Shown piece after piece: positions 48,057-58,929 of a stretch of 64,000 nt of DNA. The notes beneath the pieces are model-generated. The model was not told where the DNA came from, searched no databases, and worked only from the letters and a program-made list of their open reading frames with translations. A program made the translations under genes and the position numbers. Position 1 is the first letter of the stretch. Each line of letters opens with the position of its first letter. Source of the DNA: Pezicula radicicola (Eukaryota; Ascomycota; Leotiomycetes; Helotiales; Dermateaceae). Where the stretch lies: the NCBI GenBank assembly GCA_003008705.1, contig PDUO01000004.1, forward strand, positions 1,426,001-1,490,000, written 5' to 3'.

Positions 48057-48684
48057 CCTGGGTATAGGCTTTTCGTTTGATAGTGGAATGACTTGAAGGA
48101 TGGAGACTGTATGAGCTTATGATATCGTATTTTCTTTCCTTCACGGCTTCACTTCCATTCACTAGGTAGGTAGGTAGGTAGATTAGTGATTGCCCCTCCA
48201 TTGATGACTGATACAAATGTGGAAAGTAGAATCCCCCACTCGAGAGCCAAGGGCGGGAATCCGCTGGCTCGCTCAAGAAGCAGCGGACAGCGGGCAGCGG
48301 ACGTGGCTTCGCAGACCAGGGTAGGTACCCGAGATAATCGCCGTCAAAGCCAGTTCCGCTCGCTAAAGGAGCTCACGCGGACGGTCTCAGAGCTGTTTGA
48401 GCAAATTACGAGCACATTGGATGACACGCCAGCCCATCAAGTTACAATTCAAACTTCAGATAGCACCAGTAGCTACCCAATAAATAGGGACTGCCCTCCC
48501 GCGACCCAATTCCTGTACACAACAAACCAAAGAAGACAATAAACAAATCTTCCCAGTTGACTCGGTACCCTACCCAGGTATATAAGAGAGAGAGACCCCG
48601 ACGACCCATTACCTGATCGATCACGTCCACGTAACGACACGAATCACGACATCCCGACTCTCCTAAAATACAACACAATCCAGA
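48057..48684. promoter_or_regulatory. Divergent promoter region of bna1 and the Ctr transporter
   Basis: The bna1 side has a GGTAGGTAGGTAGGTAGA tetranucleotide run (about 48164-48181), and the Ctr side a short GAGAGAGAGA run near 48588. No binding site can be assigned with confidence. Confidence 0.4.
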
Positions 48685-49398
48685 ATGGATCACTCTGCAA
48701 TGGATCACTCTGGCCATGGTGGAATGGATATGGAGATGGGAGCAAGATGCTCGATGAACGTATGTCGGCGCAAGCGCTCATGAATTAGCAGACCATAACC
48801 TAACAATCCCTTCAGATGCTCTTCACTTGGGACACCACGAACCTCTGCATCGTCTTCCGCTGGTGGCACATTCAATCCACGACGAGCCTCATCTTCTCCC
48901 TCCTCGGTGTCATCGCCCTCACTGCCGGCTACGAAGCCATCCGCTCTGCCTCGCGTAGATACGAACAATGGGTCAACAGGAGAACAGAAAGCGTACCGAG
49001 TAAGCTCTCCCCTTCGCTCCTTTGTCGCGCCCACACCTTTTGTTATAGTTTATACTTGGTGTGGTTATGAACGATAAGCTGAGAAATCTTGTGTGTTGAG
49101 TTGGAGCTGTTACTGAGAGAACGCCTTTCCTTTGGTCAGGACGAAACCAGGTCGAAGTTAGCAAGAGGGCGCATGTTATTAAGGCCTTGCTCTATGCCTT
49201 CCAGAACTTCTATGCGTTTATGCTTATGTGAGTGTCCAGATCCTTCAAATAATGGAGGATCACTCGCTAATTCTACGAAGGTTGCTATTTATGACTTACA
49301 ACGGTTGGGTTATGCTCTCTGTTGCCATTGGAGCATTTGTTGGATTCTTGGTTTTCGGCAACAACACGAGCTCTACAAAGGACGGAGCCTGCCATTAA
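48685..49398 (+). CDS. Ctr-family copper transporter
   Basis: Exons 48685-48759, 48816-48999, 49140-49227 and 49281-49398 give 154 residues. Ctr proteins import Cu(I) as trimers. The N-terminus is Met/His-rich (MDHSAMDHSGHGGMDMEMGA) and precedes three membrane helices: TTSLIFSLLGVIALTAGYEA, then KALLYAFQNFYAFMLM-LLFM with the MxxxM selectivity motif, then MLSVAIGAFVGFLVFG with GxxxG packing. It ends with a C-terminal Cys-His (DGACH), a copper-handling motif of this family. Its small size resembles vacuolar or low-affinity Ctr2-like proteins as much as plasma-membrane ones. Introns are 56, 140 and 53 nt. Confidence 0.93.
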
Positions 49399-51324
49399 TT
49401 CAACTTCTAAGGGGGCGCATTGCACATTTCGAGCGGAGGCATTTCGTGGCAGGAGGAAGCATGTGGGTCGGAGTCTTCAGATTGTTTGTTTTCATCTATA
49501 TATATCCACAGAGTACTTTCATAAGTCAACGCATGGTTGTCAATCTAGATTAATGATGAAACTATTAAGCATCTCGCAAGGATCCAGGGGGAGGATATGG
49601 AATTGGGTGTGTCCTCCTATAAGTGAGTATATACCAGACAAGCACCGCTTACTATGTGACATCCACCGCTCTCGTGGCCAGGAGCTTACTTCAATAGCTG
49701 TTATGCAATCAGTTATCGTTAATTCTTTAACCACCGAAGCCCTTATGGCATATGCTACTATAGAGCGTGTTTACTTTCCGCTACTGTATCAATAGAGCAT
49801 ACGGCACTAGATTCTCGAGTATTCGAGAACACCAATGAACCTTAGTTTATGAAACAAGAAGAGAATTATCACAGAATGGGTTCATCCTTAGCGTAGGTAT
49901 CTAACTAAACATAAGACTTAGCCACAAAATTCAGTGCCGACAAGATGGTTTTTAAATACCTTAAACCTCAAGAAATGGTGATCAAAAAGTATAGGTAATA
50001 GACGAAATAGTTGTGAAGTGACTATAGTAGGTTTTGTAGTTTCCAAAATAAAGATATAACTACATTGATTGTAGTGGTTTAGAAGAGTAGAAGTAGTTGT
50101 TGATGAGTTATAAGATATTAATAGTAGGCCATGTAGATACCAAGGGGAAAGACTGACATCTTAAGTGACCACCAATCTGATCTGTTACTCTCAATGCCGG
50201 TATAGAGGGGTTCAGGTGCTTTAAAATCTTCTAGTGCGTAAGAATGCAGTAAAAGTTCAATATTTTTTAAGAAGTGAAGGAATGGCGCCACCAGCGCTAT
50301 TCGTCTAAGTTTTGATGCTCATATAAGTCCTGAGTCTGAAAATACTGCTCTTAGGTTCAAGTCAAGTTAGCTACTCCAGCTCTTCATCAGTGTTGATAGA
50401 AACAATAGTCTCAATTCGAAAAATAAACAAGCTAGAAACTCTCACATACACTTACTCACATGATCAAACCCCCTTCTACGCTAGTACCTCTAGCACCACT
50501 AGCAAAAAATCCAACCCAACTAAACATATGCCTATAAAAACCCAAATAACACGAAACTCCTCAACAAACAGAAGCAAACATAAACATAAATACTTCTGCT
50601 TGTAATTATATTTCGTCACCCTGACGTAAACTGGCAATAGCAGAAGCGGACCTGCTGCAGATATAGACCATCTGCCTAATCGTTGGTTCTGCCTAACTAA
50701 TAAAACCAGCCTTACTCTGTGAGGTGCCTGGAATGAATGGCTAAGTGAGTTTTTCCCATACTTGAAGCTGTGGTTTCGGGGACTGGTTTTTTGCCTTTTT
50801 GGATTTTCGGAGGCGTACTTTTGTTTTGGTCTGGAGAGTTTAGGTTGTGCCTACTGTACTTAAGCGACAGGAGCTTCCTCGCCTAATATTGGGTTTCCTA
50901 GGTAAGGTAGTAAGAATTTAAGTACTGTATAAATTGTTTACAATATGATGTCTTATAAGTAGAATAATGTGGTTTCTCAAATTCGGCAGTAGTCTTTAAT
51001 CTGGAAGAGTGTGTTATTCGTCTGTTTAGATAACTCAGTTAAGTTTTTAACTCGCTTGAATCGAGGAAACCATCCCTCATGTTTCTACAAAGTGATTCAT
51101 ACAGTAGATCGGACACAACTTATAAACTCATTTATGTACCTTGTAGCAGTATAGAAAAGAAAGAGTATGATCGAAATAGTTTTCTTGCTACGTCCTGTTT
51201 GTATTTTGAAGTCATGAGTTTTATCTTGGAGGGCCATTTCAAAATTACGCTTATATTACAGTTACCCAAATCAACCAATGGTGGTGACAGCTTTCTACAG
51301 AGCACATTCCACTTTCTATAGCCC
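49399..51324. other. Gene-poor AT-rich region
   Basis: No gene recognised in about 1.9 kb. The sequence is AT-rich with short open frames only. Possible 18-bp repeat traces lie near 51025-51065 (ATAACTCAGTTAAG, AACTCGCTTGAATCGAG). Confidence 0.6.
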
Positions 51325-53519
51325 CTAAACCCTTTGAAGGTTCGCCCTGGTGATTCGTGGCTCAGCACTCAAAGCCTTCCCCTGACCGTCAACACTAAAA
51401 ACAAACATATCGGAAGCGATGCCGCCCCTATAAATCAGAAACTCGGAGTTAGTTTACTTGTTCTGGATATTATCGGGAGTAACTGAAACATGATTCAGGA
51501 GCAATGAACAAATTAACCTAGACGAGGCGAATTTACTGAGAACTTGGAGACTTACCAATACGCCTCATCAGCTTCAATCCAAGATATACACTCAAGGCCG
51601 TCCGGTCCAGTAATTACAACACCGTTCGGATCTCGGAATACTGCTCTAAACCCAAGTCTTGTGTTGCCATCGTTGGTGGTGGTCTTCAAATTAGTGGGGT
51701 ACAAACGTACACTGGGCTGAACTGAAAGTTCAGTGCTGACGTCCACCGATGTCAACATATCAGTGCCGTTGCTGATCCAAGACGTGACTCCAAGTCCAGG
51801 TAAGTTGCTATCAGTAGTAATGGTAATGGTGGAATTGAGATTTGGGTCTGTACTATTGTACATACCCAAGAAAGACACGTCCGCTTCTTCTCTAGCAGCG
51901 TCTTCAACAGCCGGAAGGAATGTATCGGCGATAGTACCTGTAAGAATACCAACATTCGATGTAGTTGAAGATGATCCTGCGGCAAGGATGATGAATCCTA
52001 GATTCCAATCTGGCAGCAGAGCAAGATTTGAACTATAACCTGTCAGATCGCCTGATTTGGTGTACATGTCGACCAGGCGTTTATTTGGCCCTATTGTTAG
52101 GCGCCTGATCTCCCATGGGGCGCCGACTACCATTTTGGGATCAGAGGTCATGCTATGAGGCTTCATCCATCGTCTTGTTTGAGCTGGGGATATGAGGGAC
52201 GACTCCAGGATCGAACGGCCTATTTTGACTGCATCTGAAGACGTGGTGTAGAAGCCGCCGGCCCTAGTTGCTTGGTTAGTTTAGGTTGGTTGACTGATGT
52301 GAACTTTTGCTTACGGCCCTTCATCGCCAAGATCTACCGCCCAGTATAAATTACCATTTGGAATGATCGCAGAAGAATTGTCCGCAGGTAAGGTATAGAA
52401 GGTGGATGATAAATTAAGAGCGTTAATAAATTTATCCTGGATCATATCGGGGAAAGCTTTGCCAGTAATATTCTCTAATGCGTAAGCAAGTATCTATATC
52501 ATTGTCAGCACTTATCCTCGCAGTAGTTTAAAGGCGACGATGTACTGACTTGATAAGCAACATTGCTATAGATAGGAGTTGACGAAGACGCAAATACTGG
52601 CTGGCGTTTTGCAAAGCCGGCTAGGAACTGAGCTCTGGTACAGGTAGGGCCTACGCTACACGGAGGAACCTCCGAGGCATTGAGCGGCGGCAATCCCAAA
52701 GTGTTTCCATCAACACCCGTCACACTGAGTTCTCCCAATTCACCTATATTCAAATATGGGAATTAGTCAACTTCTAACATGAGTCAAGAGGAAATGACCA
52801 CATACTGTAGTCTCGCCCAATGTCTGCCAATTGGCTTGCTAGCTCTCCGATAGTGATTTCTTCCCATGCAACATAGTCCAATGGATTTTCAGAAGCGTTG
52901 AAAGTCTCTGCAGCCGTTAAGAGCTCAGGGACAAATTTTGTAATTGGATCATTCCAACTGGCATCACCTATATTGAAACCCTTAGAGTTAGCTTATTCAT
53001 TCTAGATAGCTCAAGTGTCACTCAAGTTGACCGAGTTACCCAAAGAGTGAGTTACTCGAACATTGTTCAAAAGCAATGGGTAGAGGGGCCAAAAGGTGCA
53101 AATAATCCCCACAGAATTGAGTACGTACCAGTTTCAATAAGAAAAGTGTAAACAGTGAACAATTTTGTCAAGCTGCCTATACGATAAATTGTATTATTAT
53201 CCACGCTTTTAACGCCAAATTCTGCTTCGCTGAGGATTGGCGCTGAGTAATGGTACTGATAAATCACATCAGGGTCAAGTGTGGAAAAGATCTCAACAGA
53301 GAAAGATGTGTTTTTGGATTCGAAAGGACCATATGTTGAATTTTCAGCAGCGATTGTCTGTTCAAGTATCTCCGTCAGGTTCGAAATGGCAGATTGAATG
53401 CTCGTACTTGAGCTAAGATTTGATGGTGCTGGGAAATCAGGGCCTAAGAATGGACAATAAGTGAAAGCTGTGGTGAAAGGCAGGACAGGCAAAATAGTGG
53501 AAAACCGCTTTATCTGCAT
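51325..53519 (-). CDS. Secreted beta-lactamase-like serine hydrolase
   Basis: Exons 53519-53129, 52967-52806, 52743-52550, 52493-52315, 52263-51556 and 51427-51325 give 578 residues. It belongs to the class C beta-lactamase/penicillin-binding-protein fold, which in fungi includes esterases, transacylases and peptidases. A signal peptide (MQIKRFSTILPVLPFTTAFT) is followed by many N-glycosylation sites. The active-site SxxK is S116-LT-K119 in RIGSLTKLF, and YSN (Y243) gives the Tyr-x-Asn motif. GGFYTTSSDAVKIGRSIL and a C-terminal beta-rich domain follow. Two introns (1 and 5) are introner-like; the final exon exists only because intron 5 splits the TGG codon 35 codons before the stop. Substrate unknown. 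Confidence 0.93.
51428..51555 (-). mobile_element. Introner-like intron, beta-lactamase-like gene intron 5
   Basis: 128-nt GT-AG intron. Transcript strand: starts GTAAGTCTCCAAGTTCTCAG; then AATCATGTTTCAGTTACTCC, CGATAATATCCAGAACAAGT, AAACTAACTCCGAGTTTCTG and ATTTATAG. It is almost collinear with 4741-4869 and 38332-38438. Confidence 0.94.
52968..53128 (-). mobile_element. Introner-like intron, beta-lactamase-like gene intron 1
   Basis: 161-nt GT-AG intron. Transcript strand: GTACGT start; GAACAATGTTCGAGTAACTC, two further GGGTAACTC/GAGTGACAC words, then CTATCTAGAATGAATAAGCT, AACTCTAAGGGTTTC and AATATAG. It is a diverged copy with extra 18-bp-type motif in the middle. Confidence 0.85.
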
Positions 53520-54326
53520 TTTGGAAGTTTACGACCTTGAAGTCTTTCAAAAGAATCGGGAATGTGTGTGGGATGGAATGAAACTGGACAGAAGCTTCTT
53601 TGTGCTTGCTTTTATATGCCTTCGAGCCCTGTAAATACTGCTAGCTGTCGTAGCTTCACAGCCACGGTAAATGACGAGCGTAACATGTTGCCTGCGTCGC
53701 CTGTACGTGAATTAAGATGTTCAAGAGTTTCGCCTCTCCTCATGGAGAATTCAAGATGATTGCGGCAATGACAAAAGTGATGCGTATTGCCTCACGTAAG
53801 GTCAAGTATACGGACCGCCCTGTTTGTACGAATGAGCCAATAAGCGATTTGAGAATTGTTGATCTCCCGAATTTGTCAGTTACCGTACACTACAGTACTT
53901 CGTACTTCGTACAGGAAACACGTTAACTAAGTCCTATACCAGGCTGCTAGATACTTGTGTCTAAGCCCTTATTGCCTTAGGTCAGGAATTTCCCCAAATA
54001 CTATTGGATCAGTCGTACCTATCATACAACATACCAAATATGAAAAGCACCAACATATCCGTGAATTGTTTATTTCACTAACTCGAAGATACTGTTTACA
54101 GTAACTGCTTCGGTGTTTGCTTTATCAGTCTTTTCCAAGTCTCACATCTCCAACCTTGAACCATCGGACTCGCTGCCATACACCACGATCGAGACTATGC
54201 CAATTGCTCTGGGAAACAAAGACCCTCAAATTCTGTCTTATCATGGTATCCAAAGCTCTGACTATGAGCGTACCCGAACGCCAGTAGAATCTACATTGAA
54301 ATCGAAACTCCTCATTAATTTACCAT
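53520..54326. other. Intergenic region
   Basis: Upstream of the beta-lactamase-like gene and downstream of the kinase gene. No gene recognised; a short TACTTCGTACTTCGTAC duplication lies near 53897-53912. Confidence 0.6.
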
Positions 54327-55674
54327 TCATACTTCCGGCAGCTCGTTGATCACCCCTCTCACAATCTCCATCAACTCATCCACGTCGGGTCTCTCTGCAG
54401 GTTCAGCCTTCAAACATCTCCTCACCACATCTCTGATACTCTCGCTGATCCCACTATCTTCAGTTTGCCCGGGTTGGTTAGTGGCCTTCTTCTTACCACC
54501 GGCACCCTCGTCCGGAAATCTCCAGTCAGCACCGAGGATACACATGCTTAGACTGCCTCCCGTCTCATCACTGCGCATTTCAAATGGTGATTTGCCAACA
54601 AGGCATGCGTACAATGTGCAACCTAATGACCATATATCCACCTTTGTATCGATTGTGCTCCCGGTCTTGACGTCGAAAAGCTCTGGGGCTCGGTAAGGCA
54701 TAGTGGAATGCTCGGCTGCCTGGTCTTGGACGGCGAGTGCTTGGGATCTTGAGGTGATTGGGGTAGGGGATGGAGCTAGTGAACCAAGGTCCATAAGTAT
54801 AGGTTGTTCCCCATCATCATCAATCATGATGTTTCCTGTAATCTATTAGTCCCTGCATCAACCTGCTCATGGGGCGTATTGCTCACCAGGTTTGATATCT
54901 CTATGCGCATAGGCCCTCGGCTGTCCAGGTGCTATGCCCTCTTGGCTCATTGTGACTTCCCCATCCATCAACGGCTCCTGTTGCTCGCTATCTGAGTCTT
55001 GATCCCTTCCCCTTTGCCGTCCTCTTCGTCTGTCTACCTCCTCTTCCGCATCCTGGTCTTCCATTGCCGCCTCCGCCCTGACTTGTTTTGCCCTCTTCTG
55101 ACTTCTGACGCCACCGGGACCACCTTGAACCTTGTAATCATGCATTGCCTTCAGTGCATTGCATATTCCCAGGAACAAGACCATAAGCTTCTTCTCAGGG
55201 ACCTTGGTGTGGTTGACCAAATTTGCATTGATCATGTCCTGCAGATTTCCTCTTCGATAGTATGGTAGTAGAATGTACACAGTCTTTGCGCCTGGGTCGG
55301 ATCGATCGGAGGATACACAGTAATCAACACTACGGATAATGTTTGGGTGTGGAGAGAACAGAGCATAAGCCTCTACCTCTTTCATAGCTTGCGCAACTGA
55401 TTCTTGTCCGAAGGGGCATCTGATCTTCTTCAAGGCGTAAACAGCTTCATTACTAGTATCCTGAACTAAGTAGACGTATGAAAAGCCACCCTGCGCAGCA
55501 ACAGTTAACGCCAGCCCCAGGGAGAGGGAGAGGGAGAGGGAGAGGGCAGCTCACCTCGCCGAGTAAGCGCAAGATCTTGAAGCTTCTGCTATTGATCTTC
55601 AGTTGCGGGGAGCCTGGAAAACAGCTCATACAGTTGGTCAGCGTATAAAATAGGTCCACGAAGTATTGCGACAT
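54327..55674 (-). CDS. env7: STK16/Env7-type serine/threonine kinase (NAK family)
   Basis: Exons 55674-55555, 55490-54887 and 54835-54327 give 410 residues. Env7/STK16 kinases are acylated and act on vacuole or Golgi membranes. Cys15 and Cys18 near the N-terminus (TNCMSCFPG) are candidates for palmitoylation. Kinase motifs: LLGEGGFSYVYLV (Gly loop), YALKKI (Lys61), AHRDIKPGN (catalytic loop), DLGS in place of DFG (usual for STK16), and PYRAPELFD. Between helix E and HRD lies an insert of about 70 residues rich in Arg, Asp, Glu and Gln (EEEVDRRRGRQRGRDQDSDS). Intron 1 contains a GAGAGG microsatellite. It is divergent from dpp5. Confidence 0.93.
55507..55546. repeat. GGGAGA microsatellite in kinase intron 1
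   Basis: About six GGGAGA/GGGAGAGG units. The run sits in the 64-nt first intron of the env7-like gene, so most of the intron is repeat; on the transcript strand it is a CCCTCT pyrimidine tract between donor and branch point. Confidence 0.85.
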
Positions 55675-56281
55675 GATTGAGACGAGTGTCAATTGTTGTT
55701 TCCGATCAAATTGGCCGGGTACAGACAGCTTGCTCTGCGCTGCGCTTCCGTGTGGGTAGAAGTGGTTGTCCTGAGCCCTTTGCTCGCTCGACAAATTGGC
55801 GCGAGAAAGTCAATTGATGAAACGAGAGGCTAGATGAAGGCAAGGCTGTTGAAGAACAAATGGCGAAAATCCGAGGTATTAAGTTTGCGATTTGAGGATA
55901 TATCTTAGGTACGCAAGTCCTTAGGTAGTGTCCTGCGCGGAGTTGTTGATGCGCTTGATTCAATCTGGCTTGATCAACCTCAGCGGTCCAAAATAGCATT
56001 GAGCCACAGTGGCACAGCAGCCCTGGCTCACTGAGCCAGGGCTCTGGGCACTGGGCATAGGATCCACCTTCCCATTGCGGGGCAGCTTGAACTACAAGCT
56101 TGGGCGGGGAATTGTGATGCTGTACACTTTGTTTCACCACAACTTCTTCTTCCTCTTCTCTTTTGCAATTCTTTTCCCTCCCTCTCCTTTTCCCTCTTTC
56201 CTGACCTGTTGGTTTTCTTATTAGAACTACCTACCTACTTACCTACCACATCTTGAATTTAGCCCCGACGCAGCTCCCACA
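55675..56281. promoter_or_regulatory. Divergent promoter of the kinase and dpp5, with a 25-bp palindrome
   Basis: The 607-bp shared upstream region contains a perfect 12-bp inverted repeat with a one-base spacer at 56019-56043 (AGCCCTGGCTCA / TGAGCCAGGGCT). A pyrimidine tract (56150-56210) and ACCTACCTACTTACCTACC lie just before the dpp5 ATG. Confidence 0.6.
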
Positions 56282-58929
56282 ATGACCGTCCGTGCCAACA
56301 AGTTTACCCCGGAGGTGCTCTTGTCCGTAAGTACGATGGCGTGCTAATTCCCCAATCTAACACATGCTGACCCTCAACAGGCTCCCCGGCGCTCAGCTGC
56401 AGTACCCAATGCCTCTGGTAGTAAAGCATTGTTCACTGTTTCCACCTATTCATTCCAATCGCATACGAAGACATCAGAGATCCGAGTACTAGAGACTGAA
56501 AACGGCCAATCTTACCTTCTTAGCAACGACTTGAATGCCAGTGAACCGGCATGGCTCGGAGATGGAGATATTGTAGTCTGGTTGAAGGGTGAGGAGAAGG
56601 GTGGGACAAGCCTTGTTCTTGCGGATGCTAGCAGCCCTGATAAGAAGTACGGATTCACGTCACTTCAATGAGTGTACACTTGAGTTCTAACACTTTCAGA
56701 CCGGAAATAATCACCACTTTTGCTGGCGGAATCTCGAATATGAAACTCAAGACTCTGAACAAAGACACAGTCGCTTTCGTTTGTTCAGGTCTATCAACAC
56801 CCGAGGGGCATCTATACAACTCGGAAACAGCGAAGAAACCTCATTCAACTGCCCGGGTATACACGAAGCTCTTCGTCAGACAATGGGATGCATATGTTAC
56901 TGAAAATAAAAACACACTTTGGTACTCGACCTTGAAGAAGGCAAATGGGAAATGGTATTTGAATGCTTCAAGCCTGGTAAATGCTTTGAAGGGTCACCAT
57001 GTGAAGCTTGAGTCCCCAGTTCCGCCGTTCGGTGGTACAGGTGACTTCGATATCAGCAAGTCCGGTCTTGTGTTTGTGGTACGTTGGTTTGAGTAAATCT
57101 CTTATTTTGAGTAATTGACTTGATTTGAGCAACTTGTTTCTAAAGCATGTTTAAATTACTCCAGATATTTTCTAGAACAAGTAAACTAACCCCGAGTTTC
57201 TGAGTGTAGGCCAAGGATCCAACACTGGATCCCGCGAATCACACAAAAACCGATCTTTATTACATTCCTCTGCGGACTTTCGATGAAGCACAAGCACCTT
57301 CACCCCAAATTGTCAAAACTGGACATTTGCGGGGCTACAGTAATAGCCCAGCGTTTTCGCCAGACGCAAAATCAGTGGTATTCACTCGCATGAAGATCGA
57401 CGGGTACGAAAGTGATAAACCGAGATTACTACTGGTTCCTGATATTGCAGACCTTTCTAACGTCCAGGAATTCTTCGAGACCCAAGATGGTGAGGGAGCG
57501 TGGGATTTAAGACCTGAAAGTGTAACTTTCAGCCAAGATGGAAAAACTCTCTATGTAACAGCAGAAGAAAATGGCCGAGGAAAACTATTTACACTTCCAG
57601 CTTCTCCACGCCACTCTCAAAATCTACCGACCGCACTGACGAGCCATGGTACAGTCACTGACGTGAAGCTCATTTCGGATGGGAAGTTCTCAGGCAGCCT
57701 TTTCCTCTCTAGCAATTCGTTGGTAGATAACAGTAGCTACACAATCCTAAACCCTGCGAAGCCTTCAGAACTGATTCAAGTATCATCAAACTCCAAGGGC
57801 GGAAAGATGTTTGGATTACACCAGCACCAAATCGACGAATTTTGGTTTAAGGGGGCTGAAGATTATAAGGTGCATGCTTGGATCGTTAAGCCGTCCAATT
57901 TCGACAAGTCCAAGAAATATCCCCTTGCATATCTTATCCGTAAGTAATCTGTTTCTTTGATCTTATTCCCTTAAGGCTCACTTGATTTGAGTAGTGCACT
58001 TGGTATAAGTTGCTTTGTTGCATGGCTCTGAGAACATGTTTCAGGAGTTGGCCTTTGCTTTTTGAGAAGAACAGGTGACTAATTTCTTAAAGACGGCGGC
58101 CCACAAGGGGCGTGGAACGAGGGCTGGAGTACTCGATGGAATCCAGCAGTGTTTGCAGAGCAAGGTTATGTAGTCGTCACGCCTAATCCTACAGGAAGTA
58201 CCGGGTATGGAATGGCTTTACAAAATGGCATCCGCAATCAATGGGGCGGAAGACCATACCAAGATCTCGTCAATGTAAGATGTCTTACCTCTTAACCCAT
58301 ACGAAAGAAGGATTGCTAACTCTGAGGACGTGCAGGGTTTTACGTACATTGAAGACAACCTTCCATATGTAGACACCTCGCGTGCTGTGGCCTTAGGTGC
58401 TAGTTATGGAGGCTTCATGGTGAATTGGATCCAAGGCCAACCCCTGGGTCGCAAATTCAAAGCTCTTGTAACCCATGACGGTGTCTTCAGCACCTTGAAT
58501 CAATACGGGAGTGAAGAACTATTCTTTCCTCATCACGACTTCGGCGGAACGCTGTGGGAGAACAGAGAAGGATATGAGAAATGGGATCCAGCACAGCACT
58601 TAAAAAATTGGGCAACTCCTCACTTAATCATACATAACGAGTTGGATTATAGGTTGCCTATCTCAGAAGGACTGGCTCCTTTCAACGTCCTTCAGACGAA
58701 AGGTATCCCTAGCAAATTCGTTACATTTCCAGATGAAAACCACGTGAGTGCTTGATTCCATACCTATTTGAGGACCAGGGACTGACAAAAGTGTGTGCTT
58801 TAGTGGGTATTGAAGCCAGAGAACTCACTTGTATGGCATAAAGAAGTATTAGGTTGGATCAACGAATATAGTGGAGTTTCAAAGGAGCACAAAGAGCTTC
58901 AAGAAGGTGTTTCTGAAGTACGAATTTGA
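56282..58929 (+). CDS. dpp5: Dipeptidyl-peptidase V-like S9 serine peptidase, without signal peptide
   Basis: Exons 56282-56326, 56381-56646, 56700-57078, 57210-57939, 58093-58274, 58336-58743 and 58804-58929 give 711 residues. A beta-propeller (to about 450) is followed by an alpha/beta hydrolase domain. The catalytic triad is Ser557 in LGASYGGFM, Asp638 in [13 protein letters not shown] and His670 in [22 protein letters not shown] and NPTGSTGYG are also conserved. Secreted fungal DPP5s begin with a signal peptide; this protein starts [20 protein letters not shown], so it is probably intracellular. Intron 3 is introner-like, and intron 4 (57940-58092) contains an 18-bp repeat motif. The other introns are 53-61 nt. 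Confidence 0.95.
57079..57209 (+). mobile_element. Introner-like intron, dpp5 intron 3
   Basis: 131-nt GT-AG intron, sense to host. The 5' half holds TTGAGTAATTGACTTGATTT followed by GAGCAACTT, which is the intergenic 18-bp repeat. The 3' half holds GCATGTTTAAATTACTCCAG, ATATTTTCTAGAACAAGTAA and ACTAACCCCGAGTTTCTG. It is the clearest link between the minisatellite and the introner core. Confidence 0.92.
57940..58092 (+). mobile_element. dpp5 intron 4, possible introner relative
   Basis: 153-nt intron with CTCACTTGATTTGAGTAG (18-bp repeat) and GAGAACATGTTTCAGGAG, but without the usual TAGAACAAGTAAACTAACTC core; its branch region is GGTGACTAATTTC. It may be a recombinant or heavily decayed copy. 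Confidence 0.5.
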
